Assembly: GCF_018614035.1 (NCBI RefSeq)
Contig: NZ_JAGGPA010000032.1
Location: 1-64,000 of the forward strand
DNA: 64,000 nt
Direction: 5' to 3'
Source: Streptomyces sp. ISL-96
GTDB taxonomy: Bacteria; Actinomycetota; Actinomycetes; Streptomycetales; Streptomycetaceae
How positions within the stretch are numbered: the stretch's first letter is position 1; the number at the start of each line of letters is the position of its first letter. Made by a program: the position numbers and the translations under genes. Positions 1 through 7,391 of this stretch are shown here, one piece after another. The notes beneath the pieces were generated by a model. That model saw only the letters and a program-made list of their open reading frames with translations. It did not search any database and had not been told where the DNA came from.

Positions 1-57
1 GAATAAACCAACAGCGTCCGCACCGGTGAGGGCCCCTCGCCATGCAACGTCGTGCCG

Positions 58-2454
58 TCAGCGCTCTCGCACGCGCTCCACCCGCAGCTCCGGTGACCTG
101 AGGATGTCCTTCTCGCAGAACCGGGACGTTACCCAGCGCTCGCCCGAGTACAGCTCGGTCTGATCGCTGTAGTACGGCGAAGACGGGTTCGACGACTGCG
201 CGTAGGTGAGCAGCGTGCGCGCCACCGGACACCGGCCGCCGTCCCAGCCCACTGCCTGGATGTGGCTGGATCCGGTCGTCACGTCCGTGTAGCCGCCGCC
301 CGCGGAGTCCCAGACGGGCTCGATCTTGTTCCAGATGCCGAGCGACTCCGTGCCGCCGTGGAGTGGGACGCGCTTCCCGTTCCGTACGACGAACTGGTGC
401 TTGCCCAGCGGTGCGTCGAGCGTGATGCCCGCCGCCTTCAGCTCCGCCACCGCGCCGGCTAGGGCGGTCTCGAAGCCGGGTGCGGCCGTGTTGAGGGTAT
501 TCGGCGTACGCACCGGATCAGCCGCGGAGAACGGCACCTTCCACAGCTGCGCCGGAGACACGGACGCCACCAGCCTCCGCCAGAACCGGTCGAAGAGCAG
601 CGCGCCCCTGCTGCCCGTGTTCACCGTCCTGTCCCATCGCCCCAAAACCTCGCACGCGTCCCGCAGATCCGGACGGTCCGCCGCCAGCGCCGTGCACCCC
701 TTCGCCGCATCGGCCGCCGCCAGGTCACCCGCGGGCGCCCGGTTCGCGAACTGCTGCCGCTGGAGATCGCCGACCGTCAGCCCGCCCTTCTCCGCCATGG
801 CCGACACGTCCTCGACCGCTCCGCGCGTGCGCATGGAGCGGGGAGTCGCGACCGTGCCGAAGATCCGCTCGTAACCGGTCAGCGGACGGTCCGCGTTGGT
901 CAGCCAGGCGCTGTCGTTGGAATTGTTGGTGTACGGCGCGTCCCCCAGCGTCGGCATCTTCGACGGGCCGAAGATCCCCGGCTGCACCGCGTCCTTGTCC
1001 GAGCCCAGCGCGCAGTCCGTGCGCGACCCGTCCAGTACGGCGACCCCTGACGCCGGGTACGTCACCTTCCCGAGCGTCGTCGAGCAGCGCTGCGCCAGCT
1101 CGTCGGTGATCCTCGGCAGGACCTGCGACTGACTGAAGAACGAGTGCCCGGCGGAGTCCGCCGCGACGGTGTTCACCCAGGGCAGCCCCTGCACGCGGCG
1201 CAGGGTCTCCTGGATGTCGCGTGTGGAGCGGGACTTGGCGAAGCCGAGCGCGGTGTCGGAGCCCCGCATGTTGGCGGCGTTCGGGTCATTGAGGGCGTAC
1301 GCCGTCGTCGCCGACCAGGGGAGTGGCAGCGAGGGGCCGAGCCCGGTGACGACCGGCCCGTAGCGGGTCCACCACTGGGACCGCGTGACCGGGGCCCCGC
1401 CCTTGACCGGCACGGACACCGTCCGCTTCGTCATACGCTCCGGCTTGCCGTCCACGAGATACGCCGTCGGGTCGGCCGGATCCAGCGTCAGCTGGTGGAG
1501 GTTGAGCGTGACGCCCGTCGCGACGGTGTGGCTCCAGGCCACCTTGTCGTTGAAGCCGATGTTGACCACGGTCGTGCCGAGCAACGAGCCGCCCGAGACG
1601 TTCAGTTCGCCCGGAATGGTCTGCTGCGACTGCCAGAAGCGCCGCCCGCCCTTCCAGGGGTAGTGCGGATTGCCCAGCAGCAGTCCGCGCCCGTTGGCGG
1701 TCGTCTTGCCGCTGAACGCCACGGCGTTGGAACCCATGTCGGCCTTGTCGGAGGCGAAAATCTCGCGCGCCGCACCAGCCGCCCGCTCCGGATCGACCGC
1801 GCCGACGGGCGCGGCGCCCGGCGGCGTCGCGGCCGTGATGCCGTCGATGCCGCGCCCCTGGCCGCCCAGGACGGAGACCGCGAACCCGCGCCTGGCGACG
1901 TCCAGCGGTGTCACCGGGCGTACCCAGTCGGCGTCCTTGCAGGCCGGGTCGGTGATGCGGTTCTGCTTGAGCCACGCGTTGTACCCGGCGGCCCAGCCGC
2001 GCATCGAGTCCTTGATCTGCCGGCTGGGACCGGCGGGGGCGGGCGTGGCGAGCAGCTTCTCGACCGTGCCGGCGTCCCGTACCCCGGCGAAGTACAGGTC
2101 GCTGGAAAGGTTCTTGGTGGCCGACGACAGTGAGCCGTCGGGCGCCGCGTCCGGGCCGAAGTGGCGCGAGCGCTCGCCGCGCACGGTCACGAAGCCGTCG
2201 GCGAGCGTGCACACCTGGTCGGCGGCCTGGGCCCAGCCGGTGCCGAAGCCGAGGTTCGCGTAGTCCTTGGCCACGATGTGCGGAATGCCGTGTTCCGTGT
2301 AGCGGATGAGGGCGGACAGTCCGCCGGACGAGGGATGCCGGTCACGGGACGCGGCATCGCTGGCTCCGGCGGTGGCCGGTGGCAGCCCGGCCGCGGCCGT
2401 GACGAGGGCTATTGAGGTGAGTGTGAGCTGTCTCAGGCGGGTGCGGAGGTGCAA
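58..2454 (-). CDS. secreted penicillin/AHL acylase family Ntn hydrolase
   Basis: Penicillin-acylase-superfamily amidohydrolase of the aculeacin A acylase/PvdQ/AhlM branch, which removes fatty acyl chains from lipopeptides or acyl-homoserine lactones. A Sec-type signal (RLRQL then a hydrophobic run ending near ATAGA) precedes the alpha segment. The autocatalytic cleavage site is the Gly-Ser of DMGSNAVAFSG, with Ser about residue 242 as the beta-subunit N-terminal nucleophile. GNPHYPW follows, as is usual in the family. Length (798 aa) fits single-chain precursors of about 800 aa. I chose a TTG start at 2454 because GGGAGAC lies 3 to 10 bases upstream and the signal peptide begins at once; an ATG 75 bases further upstream adds an atypical cysteine-rich lead. 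It is transcribed alone, divergent from the acyl-CoA synthetase. Substrate cannot be told from sequence. Confidence 0.88.
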   Translation of the reverse strand: MHLRTRLRQLTLTSIALVTAAAGLPPATAGASDAASRDRHPSSGGLSALIRYTEHGIPHIVAKDYANLGFGTGWAQAADQVCTLADGFVTVRGERSRHFGPDAAPDGSLSSATKNLSSDLYFAGVRDAGTVEKLLATPAPAGPSRQIKDSMRGWAAGYNAWLKQNRITDPACKDADWVRPVTPLDVARRGFAVSVLGGQGRGIDGITAATPPGAAPVGAVDPERAAGAAREIFASDKADMGSNAVAFSGKTTANGRGLLLGNPHYPWKGGRRFWQSQQTIPGELNVSGGSLLGTTVVNIGFNDKVAWSHTVATGVTLNLHQLTLDPADPTAYLVDGKPERMTKRTVSVPVKGGAPVTRSQWWTRYGPVVTGLGPSLPLPWSATTAYALNDPNAANMRGSDTALGFAKSRSTRDIQETLRRVQGLPWVNTVAADSAGHSFFSQSQVLPRITDELAQRCSTTLGKVTYPASGVAVLDGSRTDCALGSDKDAVQPGIFGPSKMPTLGDAPYTNNSNDSAWLTNADRPLTGYERIFGTVATPRSMRTRGAVEDVSAMAEKGGLTVGDLQRQQFANRAPAGDLAAADAAKGCTALAADRPDLRDACEVLGRWDRTVNTGSRGALLFDRFWRRLVASVSPAQLWKVPFSAADPVRTPNTLNTAAPGFETALAGAVAELKAAGITLDAPLGKHQFVVRNGKRVPLHGGTESLGIWNKIEPVWDSAGGGYTDVTTGSSHIQAVGWDGGRCPVARTLLTYAQSSNPSSPYYSDQTELYSGERWVTSRFCEKDILRSPELRVERVRER

Positions 2455-2483
2455 CGTGTCTCCCAAAGGGACTGCGGTGCAAG

Positions 2484-2515
2484 GTGGTTGGCAGTGTGGG
2501 CAAAGTGGTTGGCAG
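2484..2515. repeat. two direct repeats of GTGGTTGGCAG, 21 bp apart
   Basis: GTGGTTGGCAG occurs at 2484-2494 and again at 2505-2515, a centre spacing of 21 bp or two helical turns. It sits just upstream of the acylase TTG start, in the divergent interval shared with the acyl-CoA synthetase. Tandem sites on one DNA face suit cooperative binding of a regulator, but no regulator is known here. Confidence 0.4.
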
Positions 2516-2655
2516 AGTGATTGGTCCATGCACGCAGCCGGGCGCGCTCATGTCAACATCCCGTTCGGTATCCAGCCGGATCCCGTCCTGTCCAGGGCCG
2601 TCCAGGCCCGTTCAGCCCCTTGACCCCGGTCAGCGCCGCGACCCAGGATCGCGCC

Positions 2656-4215
2656 ATGACGACAGACGTACGCAGCAGCACAGTCGACGGGATCGTGCGC
2701 CGCAGCGCCCGCCGGACCCCGGAGCGCACCGCGCTCCGGTACTCCGGCCGCACCTGGACGTACGCCGGACTCGACGCGGCGGTGTCCACCGCGGCGGCGT
2801 GGCTGAGTGCCCAGGGCCTGCGGCCCGGCGACCGGGCCGCGTCGTACGGCCACAACTCCGACGCGTACCTGATCGGCTTCCTCGCCTGCGCCCGCGCCGG
2901 CCTCGTCCACGTCCCGGTGAACCAGAACCTCACCGGTGAGGACCTGGCGTACATCCTCGGCCAGTCGGGCAGCGCACTGGTCCTCACCGACCCGGACCTG
3001 GCCGGCCGCGTCCCGGAGGGTTTTCCCGTACGCCTCCTACGCGACGGCGACGGCGACGGCGGCGACGGTGACAGGGACGACTCACTGCTGCGCGCGCTGG
3101 ACACACCGCAGCCGTTTACGCCCGAACGGGCCCCGCGGTCCGAAGACCTGGTCCAGTTGCTTTACACGTCCGGCACCACAGCCCTGCCCAAGGGCGCCAT
3201 GATGACCCACCGGGCGCTCGTGCACGAGTACGTCAGCGCCATCGCCGCCCTGGATCTGAAGGCCGCGGACCGGCCCGTGCACTCCTTGCCGCTCTATCAC
3301 TCCGCGCAGATGCATGTGTTCCTGCTGCCGTACCTGGCTGTCGGCGCCGAGAGCACCATCCTTGACGCGCCCGACGCGGCACAGATCTTCGACCTCGTAG
3401 AAGCGGGACGGGCCGACAGCCTCTTCGCGCCCCCGACCGTATGGATCGGCCTCTCCAACCACCCCGACTTCGCCACCCGCGACCTCGGGGCGCTGCGCAA
3501 GGCGTACTACGGGGCGTCGATCATGCCCGTACCCGTACTGGAAAGGCTGCGTACGCGCCTTCCGGGGCTCGACTTCTACAACTGCTTCGGGCAGAGCGAG
3601 ATCGGCCCGCTCGCCACCGTCCTCGGACCCGACGAGCACGAGGGGCGGATGGAGTCGTGCGGGCGGCCCGTCATGTTCGTCGAGGCGAAGGTCGTCGACG
3701 AGAGCGGCAAGGAGGTCCCGGACGGTACGGCGGGCGAAGTCGTCTACCGCTCACCGCAGTTGTGCGAGGGGTACTGGGACAAGCCGGAGGAGAGCGCCGA
3801 GGCCTTCCGTGACGGCTGGTTCCACTCCGGCGACCTGGCCGTACGGGACGTGGAGGGGTATTTCACCGTCGTCGACCGAGTGAAGGACGTCATCAACTCC
3901 GGTGGCGTGCTGGTCGCTTCCCGGCAGGTCGAGGATGCGCTCTACACCCACCCCGGCGTAGCGGAGGCCGCGGTCGTAGGGCTCCCCGACGAGCGCTGGA
4001 TCGAGGCCGTCACCGCCGTCGTCGTGCCGCGCGGCGAGGTGACCGAGGCCGAACTCCTCGCGTACGCCCGCGAGAAGCTCGCCCACTTCAAGGCCCCGAA
4101 ACGGGTGCTGTTCGTGGACGAGCTGCCGCGCAACGCCAGCGGGAAGATCCTCAAGCGTGAGCTGCGGGACCGCTTCGGTTCGTTCACTTCGTCCGCAGAT
4201 CCTCGATCCGCTTGA
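2656..4215 (+). CDS. AMP-dependent acyl-CoA synthetase
   Basis: Acyl/aryl-CoA synthetase of the ANL superfamily that activates a carboxylic acid as acyl-AMP and transfers it to CoA. The P-loop-like motif is LLYTSGTTALPKGAMMTHR, with Ala where Gly is commoner. The adenylate-binding YNCFGQSEIGP, the hinge region GWFHSGDLAVRD...DRVKDVINSGG and the C-terminal catalytic lysine in RNASGKILKRELRDRF are all present. The ATG at 2656 gives 519 aa, normal for the family; longer in-frame starts add non-conserved sequence. Its 3' end overlaps the convergent paaK by 32 bp. Substrate is unknown; neighbouring paaK suggests aromatic or medium-chain acids but this is only context. Confidence 0.9.
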   Translation: MTTDVRSSTVDGIVRRSARRTPERTALRYSGRTWTYAGLDAAVSTAAAWLSAQGLRPGDRAASYGHNSDAYLIGFLACARAGLVHVPVNQNLTGEDLAYILGQSGSALVLTDPDLAGRVPEGFPVRLLRDGDGDGGDGDRDDSLLRALDTPQPFTPERAPRSEDLVQLLYTSGTTALPKGAMMTHRALVHEYVSAIAALDLKAADRPVHSLPLYHSAQMHVFLLPYLAVGAESTILDAPDAAQIFDLVEAGRADSLFAPPTVWIGLSNHPDFATRDLGALRKAYYGASIMPVPVLERLRTRLPGLDFYNCFGQSEIGPLATVLGPDEHEGRMESCGRPVMFVEAKVVDESGKEVPDGTAGEVVYRSPQLCEGYWDKPEESAEAFRDGWFHSGDLAVRDVEGYFTVVDRVKDVINSGGVLVASRQVEDALYTHPGVAEAAVVGLPDERWIEAVTAVVVPRGEVTEAELLAYAREKLAHFKAPKRVLFVDELPRNASGKILKRELRDRFGSFTSSADPRSA

Positions 4216-5473
4216 GCTTGCCCACCGACCGCTCCAGCGTCTCGGGATCGACGATCTCGACCCCGACCGAGACCCCGATGCCGTCCTTCACGGCGGTCGC
4301 GATGGCCGCCTCGGCTGCTGCCCGCTGATCCCCGGTGGCCGCCGCCCGCGCCTCCGCCCGTACGGTCAGCCGGTCCATCCGGCCCTCGCGGGTCAGCCGC
4401 AGCTGGAAGTGCGGGGCGACGCCGGGCGTACGCAGCACGATCTCCTCGATCTGGGTGGGAAAGAGGTTCACTCCGCGCAGGATGACCATGTCGTCGCTGC
4501 GGCCGGTGACCTTCTCCATCCGCCGGAAGCCGGGACGCGCCGTTCCCGGGAGCAGCCGCGTGAGGTCTCGGGTGCGGTAACGGACGACCGGCATGGCCTC
4601 CTTGGTGAGCGAGGTGAAGACCAGCTCGCCCTGCTCGCCGTCCGGCAGTACCTCGCCCGTGACGGGGTCGACGACCTCCGGGTAGAAGTGGTCCTCCCAG
4701 ATGTGCAGACCGTCCTTGGTCTCCACGCACTCCTGGGCCACTCCCGGACCGATGACCTCCGACAGCCCGTATATGTCGACGGCGTCGATCGCGAACCGCT
4801 CCTCGATCTCGCGCCGCATCTCCTCGGTCCACGGCTCGGCACCGAAGATGCCGACTTTGAGGGATGTCGTACGAGGATCCACGCCCTGGCGCTCGAACTC
4901 GTCGAGCAGCGTCAGCATGTAGGAGGGCGTCACCATGACGACCTCGGGCCTGAAGTCCTGGATCAGCTGCACCTGGCGCGCGGTCATGCCGCCGGACGCC
5001 GGGATGACGGTGCAGCCGAGGCGCTCGGCCCCGTAGTGCGCGCCGAGGCCGCCGGTGAACAGGCCGTACCCGTACGCCACATGCACCTTGTGGCCGGGGC
5101 GGCCTCCCGCCGCGCGGATCGAGCGGGCGACCATGTCGGCCCACATGTCCAGGTCCCGTTCGGTGTACCCGACGACCGTCGGGCGGCCCGTCGTACCGCT
5201 CGACGCATGGATGCGACGGATGTCGGACTGCGGTACGGCGAACATGCCGAAGGGGTAGTTGTCACGCAGATCGGTCTTGACGGTGAAGGGGAAGCGGGCG
5301 AGGTCGGCGAGCGACCGGCAGTCGTCGGGACGCAGTCCGGCCTTGTCGAAGGACTGCCGGTAGAACGGGACGTTCTCGTACGCGTGTCGCAGAGTCGCCC
5401 GCAGCCGTTCCAGTTGCAGAGCGCCGAGCTCCTCGCGGCCGAGCTCCTCCGCGGCGTCCAGCAGAACCGTCAT
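4184..5473 (-). CDS. paaK: phenylacetate-CoA ligase
   Basis: Activates phenylacetate to phenylacetyl-CoA, the first step of the aerobic hybrid Paa pathway. Typical PaaK features are the opening QLERLRATLRHAYENVPFYR, the ATP motif ASSGTTGRPTVVGYT, SGGMTARQ, YGLSEVIGPGVAQEC, the hinge VVRYRTRDLT and the C-terminal LKRIEDLR lysine. At 429 aa it matches family length. It starts with ATG at 5473. No other paa genes (paaABCDE, paaG) lie in the window, so it may serve a scattered pathway or act on another aryl acid. An ACCGA-N4-TCGGT inverted repeat lies 38-51 bp upstream of the start, suggesting TetR-family control. Confidence 0.93.
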   Translation of the reverse strand: MTVLLDAAEELGREELGALQLERLRATLRHAYENVPFYRQSFDKAGLRPDDCRSLADLARFPFTVKTDLRDNYPFGMFAVPQSDIRRIHASSGTTGRPTVVGYTERDLDMWADMVARSIRAAGGRPGHKVHVAYGYGLFTGGLGAHYGAERLGCTVIPASGGMTARQVQLIQDFRPEVVMVTPSYMLTLLDEFERQGVDPRTTSLKVGIFGAEPWTEEMRREIEERFAIDAVDIYGLSEVIGPGVAQECVETKDGLHIWEDHFYPEVVDPVTGEVLPDGEQGELVFTSLTKEAMPVVRYRTRDLTRLLPGTARPGFRRMEKVTGRSDDMVILRGVNLFPTQIEEIVLRTPGVAPHFQLRLTREGRMDRLTVRAEARAAATGDQRAAAEAAIATAVKDGIGVSVGVEIVDPETLERSVGKLKRIEDLRTK

Positions 5474-5510
5474 AAGTGACTCTCCATGACTCTCCCGTAC
5501 CGACCGGACA

Positions 5511-5524
5511 ACCGATCATTCGGT
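5511..5524. promoter_or_regulatory. TetR-type operator upstream of paaK
   Basis: Inverted repeat ACCGA-TCAT-TCGGT with perfect 5-bp arms at 5511-5515 and 5520-5524, between divergent paaK (start 5473) and the alpha/beta hydrolase. An extra half-site-like ACCGA lies just upstream at 5499-5503. The layout resembles short TetR/PaaR-like operators of aromatic-acid genes. No TetR gene is in the window, so the cognate regulator would act in trans. Confidence 0.55.
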
Positions 5525-5617
5525 CGATCTTCTGTGGAGCCAGTAATCCAGGAGGCCGGTCGGGCGTCAAGAGGAGAGCATTGCTTTGAGCGCCCGGCAG
5601 TTGTAATGATCTTGGGC

Positions 5618-6499
5618 ATGACGGCCACGCGAACATTCGCCGCGCACGACGGGACAACTCTCGCCTACCACCTCGTGGGTGAGGGCGAGCCGCTGATCTG
5701 CCTCCCCGGCGGCGCCATGCGCGCCTCCGCCTACCTCGGTGACCTGGGAGGACTCTCCGCGCACCGGCAGCTCGTCCTCCTCGACCTGCGCGGCACCGGC
5801 GGCTCCGCCGTCCCGGCCGACCCTTCGACGTACCGCTGCGAGCGGCTGGTCGCCGACGTCGAGGCGCTGCGCGAGCATCTGGGCCTGGAGAGCATGGACG
5901 TACTGGCGCACTCGGCGGCGGGCAACCTGGGCATGCTGTACGCCGCCGCCCACCCCGGCCGCGTCCGCCGCCTGGCGCTCGTCACGCCGACCGCGTGGGC
6001 CGCGGGGGTGCCGGTGACAGCCGAGGACCGGCTGGCGGCGGCGCGGATGCGAAAGGGAGAGCCGTGGTTCGAGGAGGCGTACGCCGCCCTCGACGCACAA
6101 CTGCGCGGCGTCGACACGCCCGGCTCGGCGTACCCCTTCTTCTACGGACGCTGGGACGCGGCCGCCCGGGCGCACGCCGCGGCAAGCCCGCAGCAGCTCA
6201 ACCAGGCGGCGGCAACGGTCTTCGCCACGGAAAGCACCTTCGATCCGCCGGCGACGCGCACCGCGCTCGCCGCGCTCGCGGCGCCCGTTCTCGTGCTCGC
6301 CGGGGAACGCGACGGCGTGCCCACCCCGGAGCGCGCCGCCGAGATGGCCGCCCTCTTCCCCGACGCCGAGTTGGCGGTCCAGCCCGGCGGCGGGCACTTT
6401 CCGTGGCTCGACGACCCGGGCTGGTTCGCCCGTACGGTCGGCGCCTTCTTCGACGCCGGGCTGCGGAGCGTACGGGTGAACGGCATCCGGATCGCGTGA
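5618..6499 (+). CDS. alpha/beta fold hydrolase
   Basis: Serine hydrolase of the alpha/beta-hydrolase superfamily, related to proline iminopeptidases and small esterases. After the HGxx-like ICLPGGAM turn comes VLLDLRGTGGSA. The nucleophile elbow is LAHSAAGNLG, with small Ala residues where Gly is common. The acid lies in LAGERDGVPTPE and the catalytic His in GGGHFPWLDDP, so the triad looks complete. I chose ATG 5618 (293 aa) because homology-like sequence begins at TRTFAAHDGT; an in-frame ATG at 5606 is also possible and no strong Shine-Dalgarno separates them. It is divergent from paaK. The stop codon overlaps the start of a 30-codon open frame. Confidence 0.85.
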   Translation: MTATRTFAAHDGTTLAYHLVGEGEPLICLPGGAMRASAYLGDLGGLSAHRQLVLLDLRGTGGSAVPADPSTYRCERLVADVEALREHLGLESMDVLAHSAAGNLGMLYAAAHPGRVRRLALVTPTAWAAGVPVTAEDRLAAARMRKGEPWFEEAYAALDAQLRGVDTPGSAYPFFYGRWDAAARAHAAASPQQLNQAAATVFATESTFDPPATRTALAALAAPVLVLAGERDGVPTPERAAEMAALFPDAELAVQPGGGHFPWLDDPGWFARTVGAFFDAGLRSVRVNGIRIA

Positions 6500-6588
6500 G
6501 CGACTGGCCGGGCAGCTACACGTACCCCCGGATGCGCGACGACGTACGGGCGTTCCTCGCGGAGCTCAAGACGGCCGACTGTTACTGA
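6496..6588 (+). CDS. possible 30-residue micro-ORF coupled to the hydrolase
   Basis: A GTG overlaps the hydrolase TGA as GTGA, the geometry of translational coupling. It opens a 30-codon frame rich in charged and aromatic residues (begins SDWPGSYTYPRMRDD, ends TADCY). I recognise no family. It could be a real small protein, a remnant of a longer C-terminal segment, or chance coding in GC-rich DNA. Confidence 0.28.
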   Translation: MSDWPGSYTYPRMRDDVRAFLAELKTADCY

Positions 6589-6666
6589 CGGGATGTCTAG
6601 CAATGCCGCGTACCGACTGGTAATAATCATGCTGCCGGACTGCCACGACCGCCCAGGAGGCTCACC

Positions 6667-7041
6667 TTGACCGCCACCGACCGTTCCGCGCGTCTTCTCG
6701 TGGGTCTCCTCGCCGCGGCGGGCGCCGCCCACGTCGTGGCGCCCAAGCAGTTCGACGCGATCGTGCCCGAGGTGCTGCCGGGAAGCCCCCGCGCGTGGAC
6801 GCACGCGAGCGGCGTCGCAGAGCTGCTGCTGGCGGCGGGTCTGGCTGTGCCCCGTACGCGGCAGGTCAGCGCCGTCGCCGCCGCGTGCTTCTTCGCGGGC
6901 GTCTTCCCGGCCAACGTGAAGATGGCGTACGACTGGCGCCACAAGCCCGCCCCGCTCAGGGCCCTCGCCTACGCGCGGCTCCCGCTCCAGGTCCCGCTGG
7001 TGCTCTGGGCCGCCAAGGTGGGGCGGGACGCCGCCCGCTGA
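6667..7041 (+). CDS. DoxX-family small membrane protein
   Basis: A 124-aa integral membrane protein with about four hydrophobic helices, resembling DoxX/DoxD-like proteins. Visible features are the first helix LLVGLLAAAGAAHVVAPKQFD, a VLPGSPRAWTHASGVAELLLAAGL segment and the late FPANVKMAYDWR motif commonly seen in actinobacterial DoxX-like proteins. The TTG start at 6667 is fixed by a perfect AGGAGG at 6655-6660. DoxX proteins have been linked to redox and thiol stress in other bacteria, but the exact role here is unknown. It is a single gene; its stop is one base from the convergent DUF4236 gene. Confidence 0.8.
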   Translation: MTATDRSARLLVGLLAAAGAAHVVAPKQFDAIVPEVLPGSPRAWTHASGVAELLLAAGLAVPRTRQVSAVAAACFFAGVFPANVKMAYDWRHKPAPLRALAYARLPLQVPLVLWAAKVGRDAAR

Positions 7042-7042
7042 C

Positions 7043-7240
7043 TCAGCGCCGGTGCGTGCGCGTGGTCTTGCGCCAGCCGAAGGGGCCGGGCAGATCCACC
7101 GAGGTGGTGCGGCGGCCCGTGCTGCTGGTGGTGCGCCGGGGGCCGTTCCTGCCGCCGGTGGTGATGGACCAGGAGCGGCGGTTGATGTTCAGCCGCACGC
7201 CCGGGAGGATCCGGAAGCTCTTGCGGAATGTGATCGGCAT
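7043..7240 (-). CDS. DUF4236 domain small protein
   Basis: 65-aa basic protein whose N-terminus PITFRKSFRILPGVRLNINR, followed by a glycine-bearing strand (SITTGG), matches the start of DUF4236 proteins. These are short beta-rich domains of unknown function found alone or at the front of larger proteins. The ATG at 7240 is preceded by AAGGA in AAGGACGTCACAC. The tail is rich in Arg and Thr (TTRTHRR) and probably disordered. Transcribed alone, convergent with the DoxX gene. Confidence 0.65.
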   Translation of the reverse strand: MPITFRKSFRILPGVRLNINRRSWSITTGGRNGPRRTTSSTGRRTTSVDLPGPFGWRKTTRTHRR

Positions 7241-7391
7241 GTGTGACGTCCTTGTGGGATGGGAGGGGATTGGATGGGATGCGTTGCTGTACGGGTTTCC
7301 CGTCCGGCCCGCGCCATGCCACCCCCGCCCGCCCTGCCTGCCCGCCAAATCTCGCTGGTGGAACGGAAACTGGCCTGCTTAGTATCCGACC

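Noticed and set aside
1144..2133. Long open frame on the plus strand inside the acylase gene
   Set aside because: It is a shadow of the minus-strand acylase; composition is Arg/Gly/Ala-rich with no recognisable domain.
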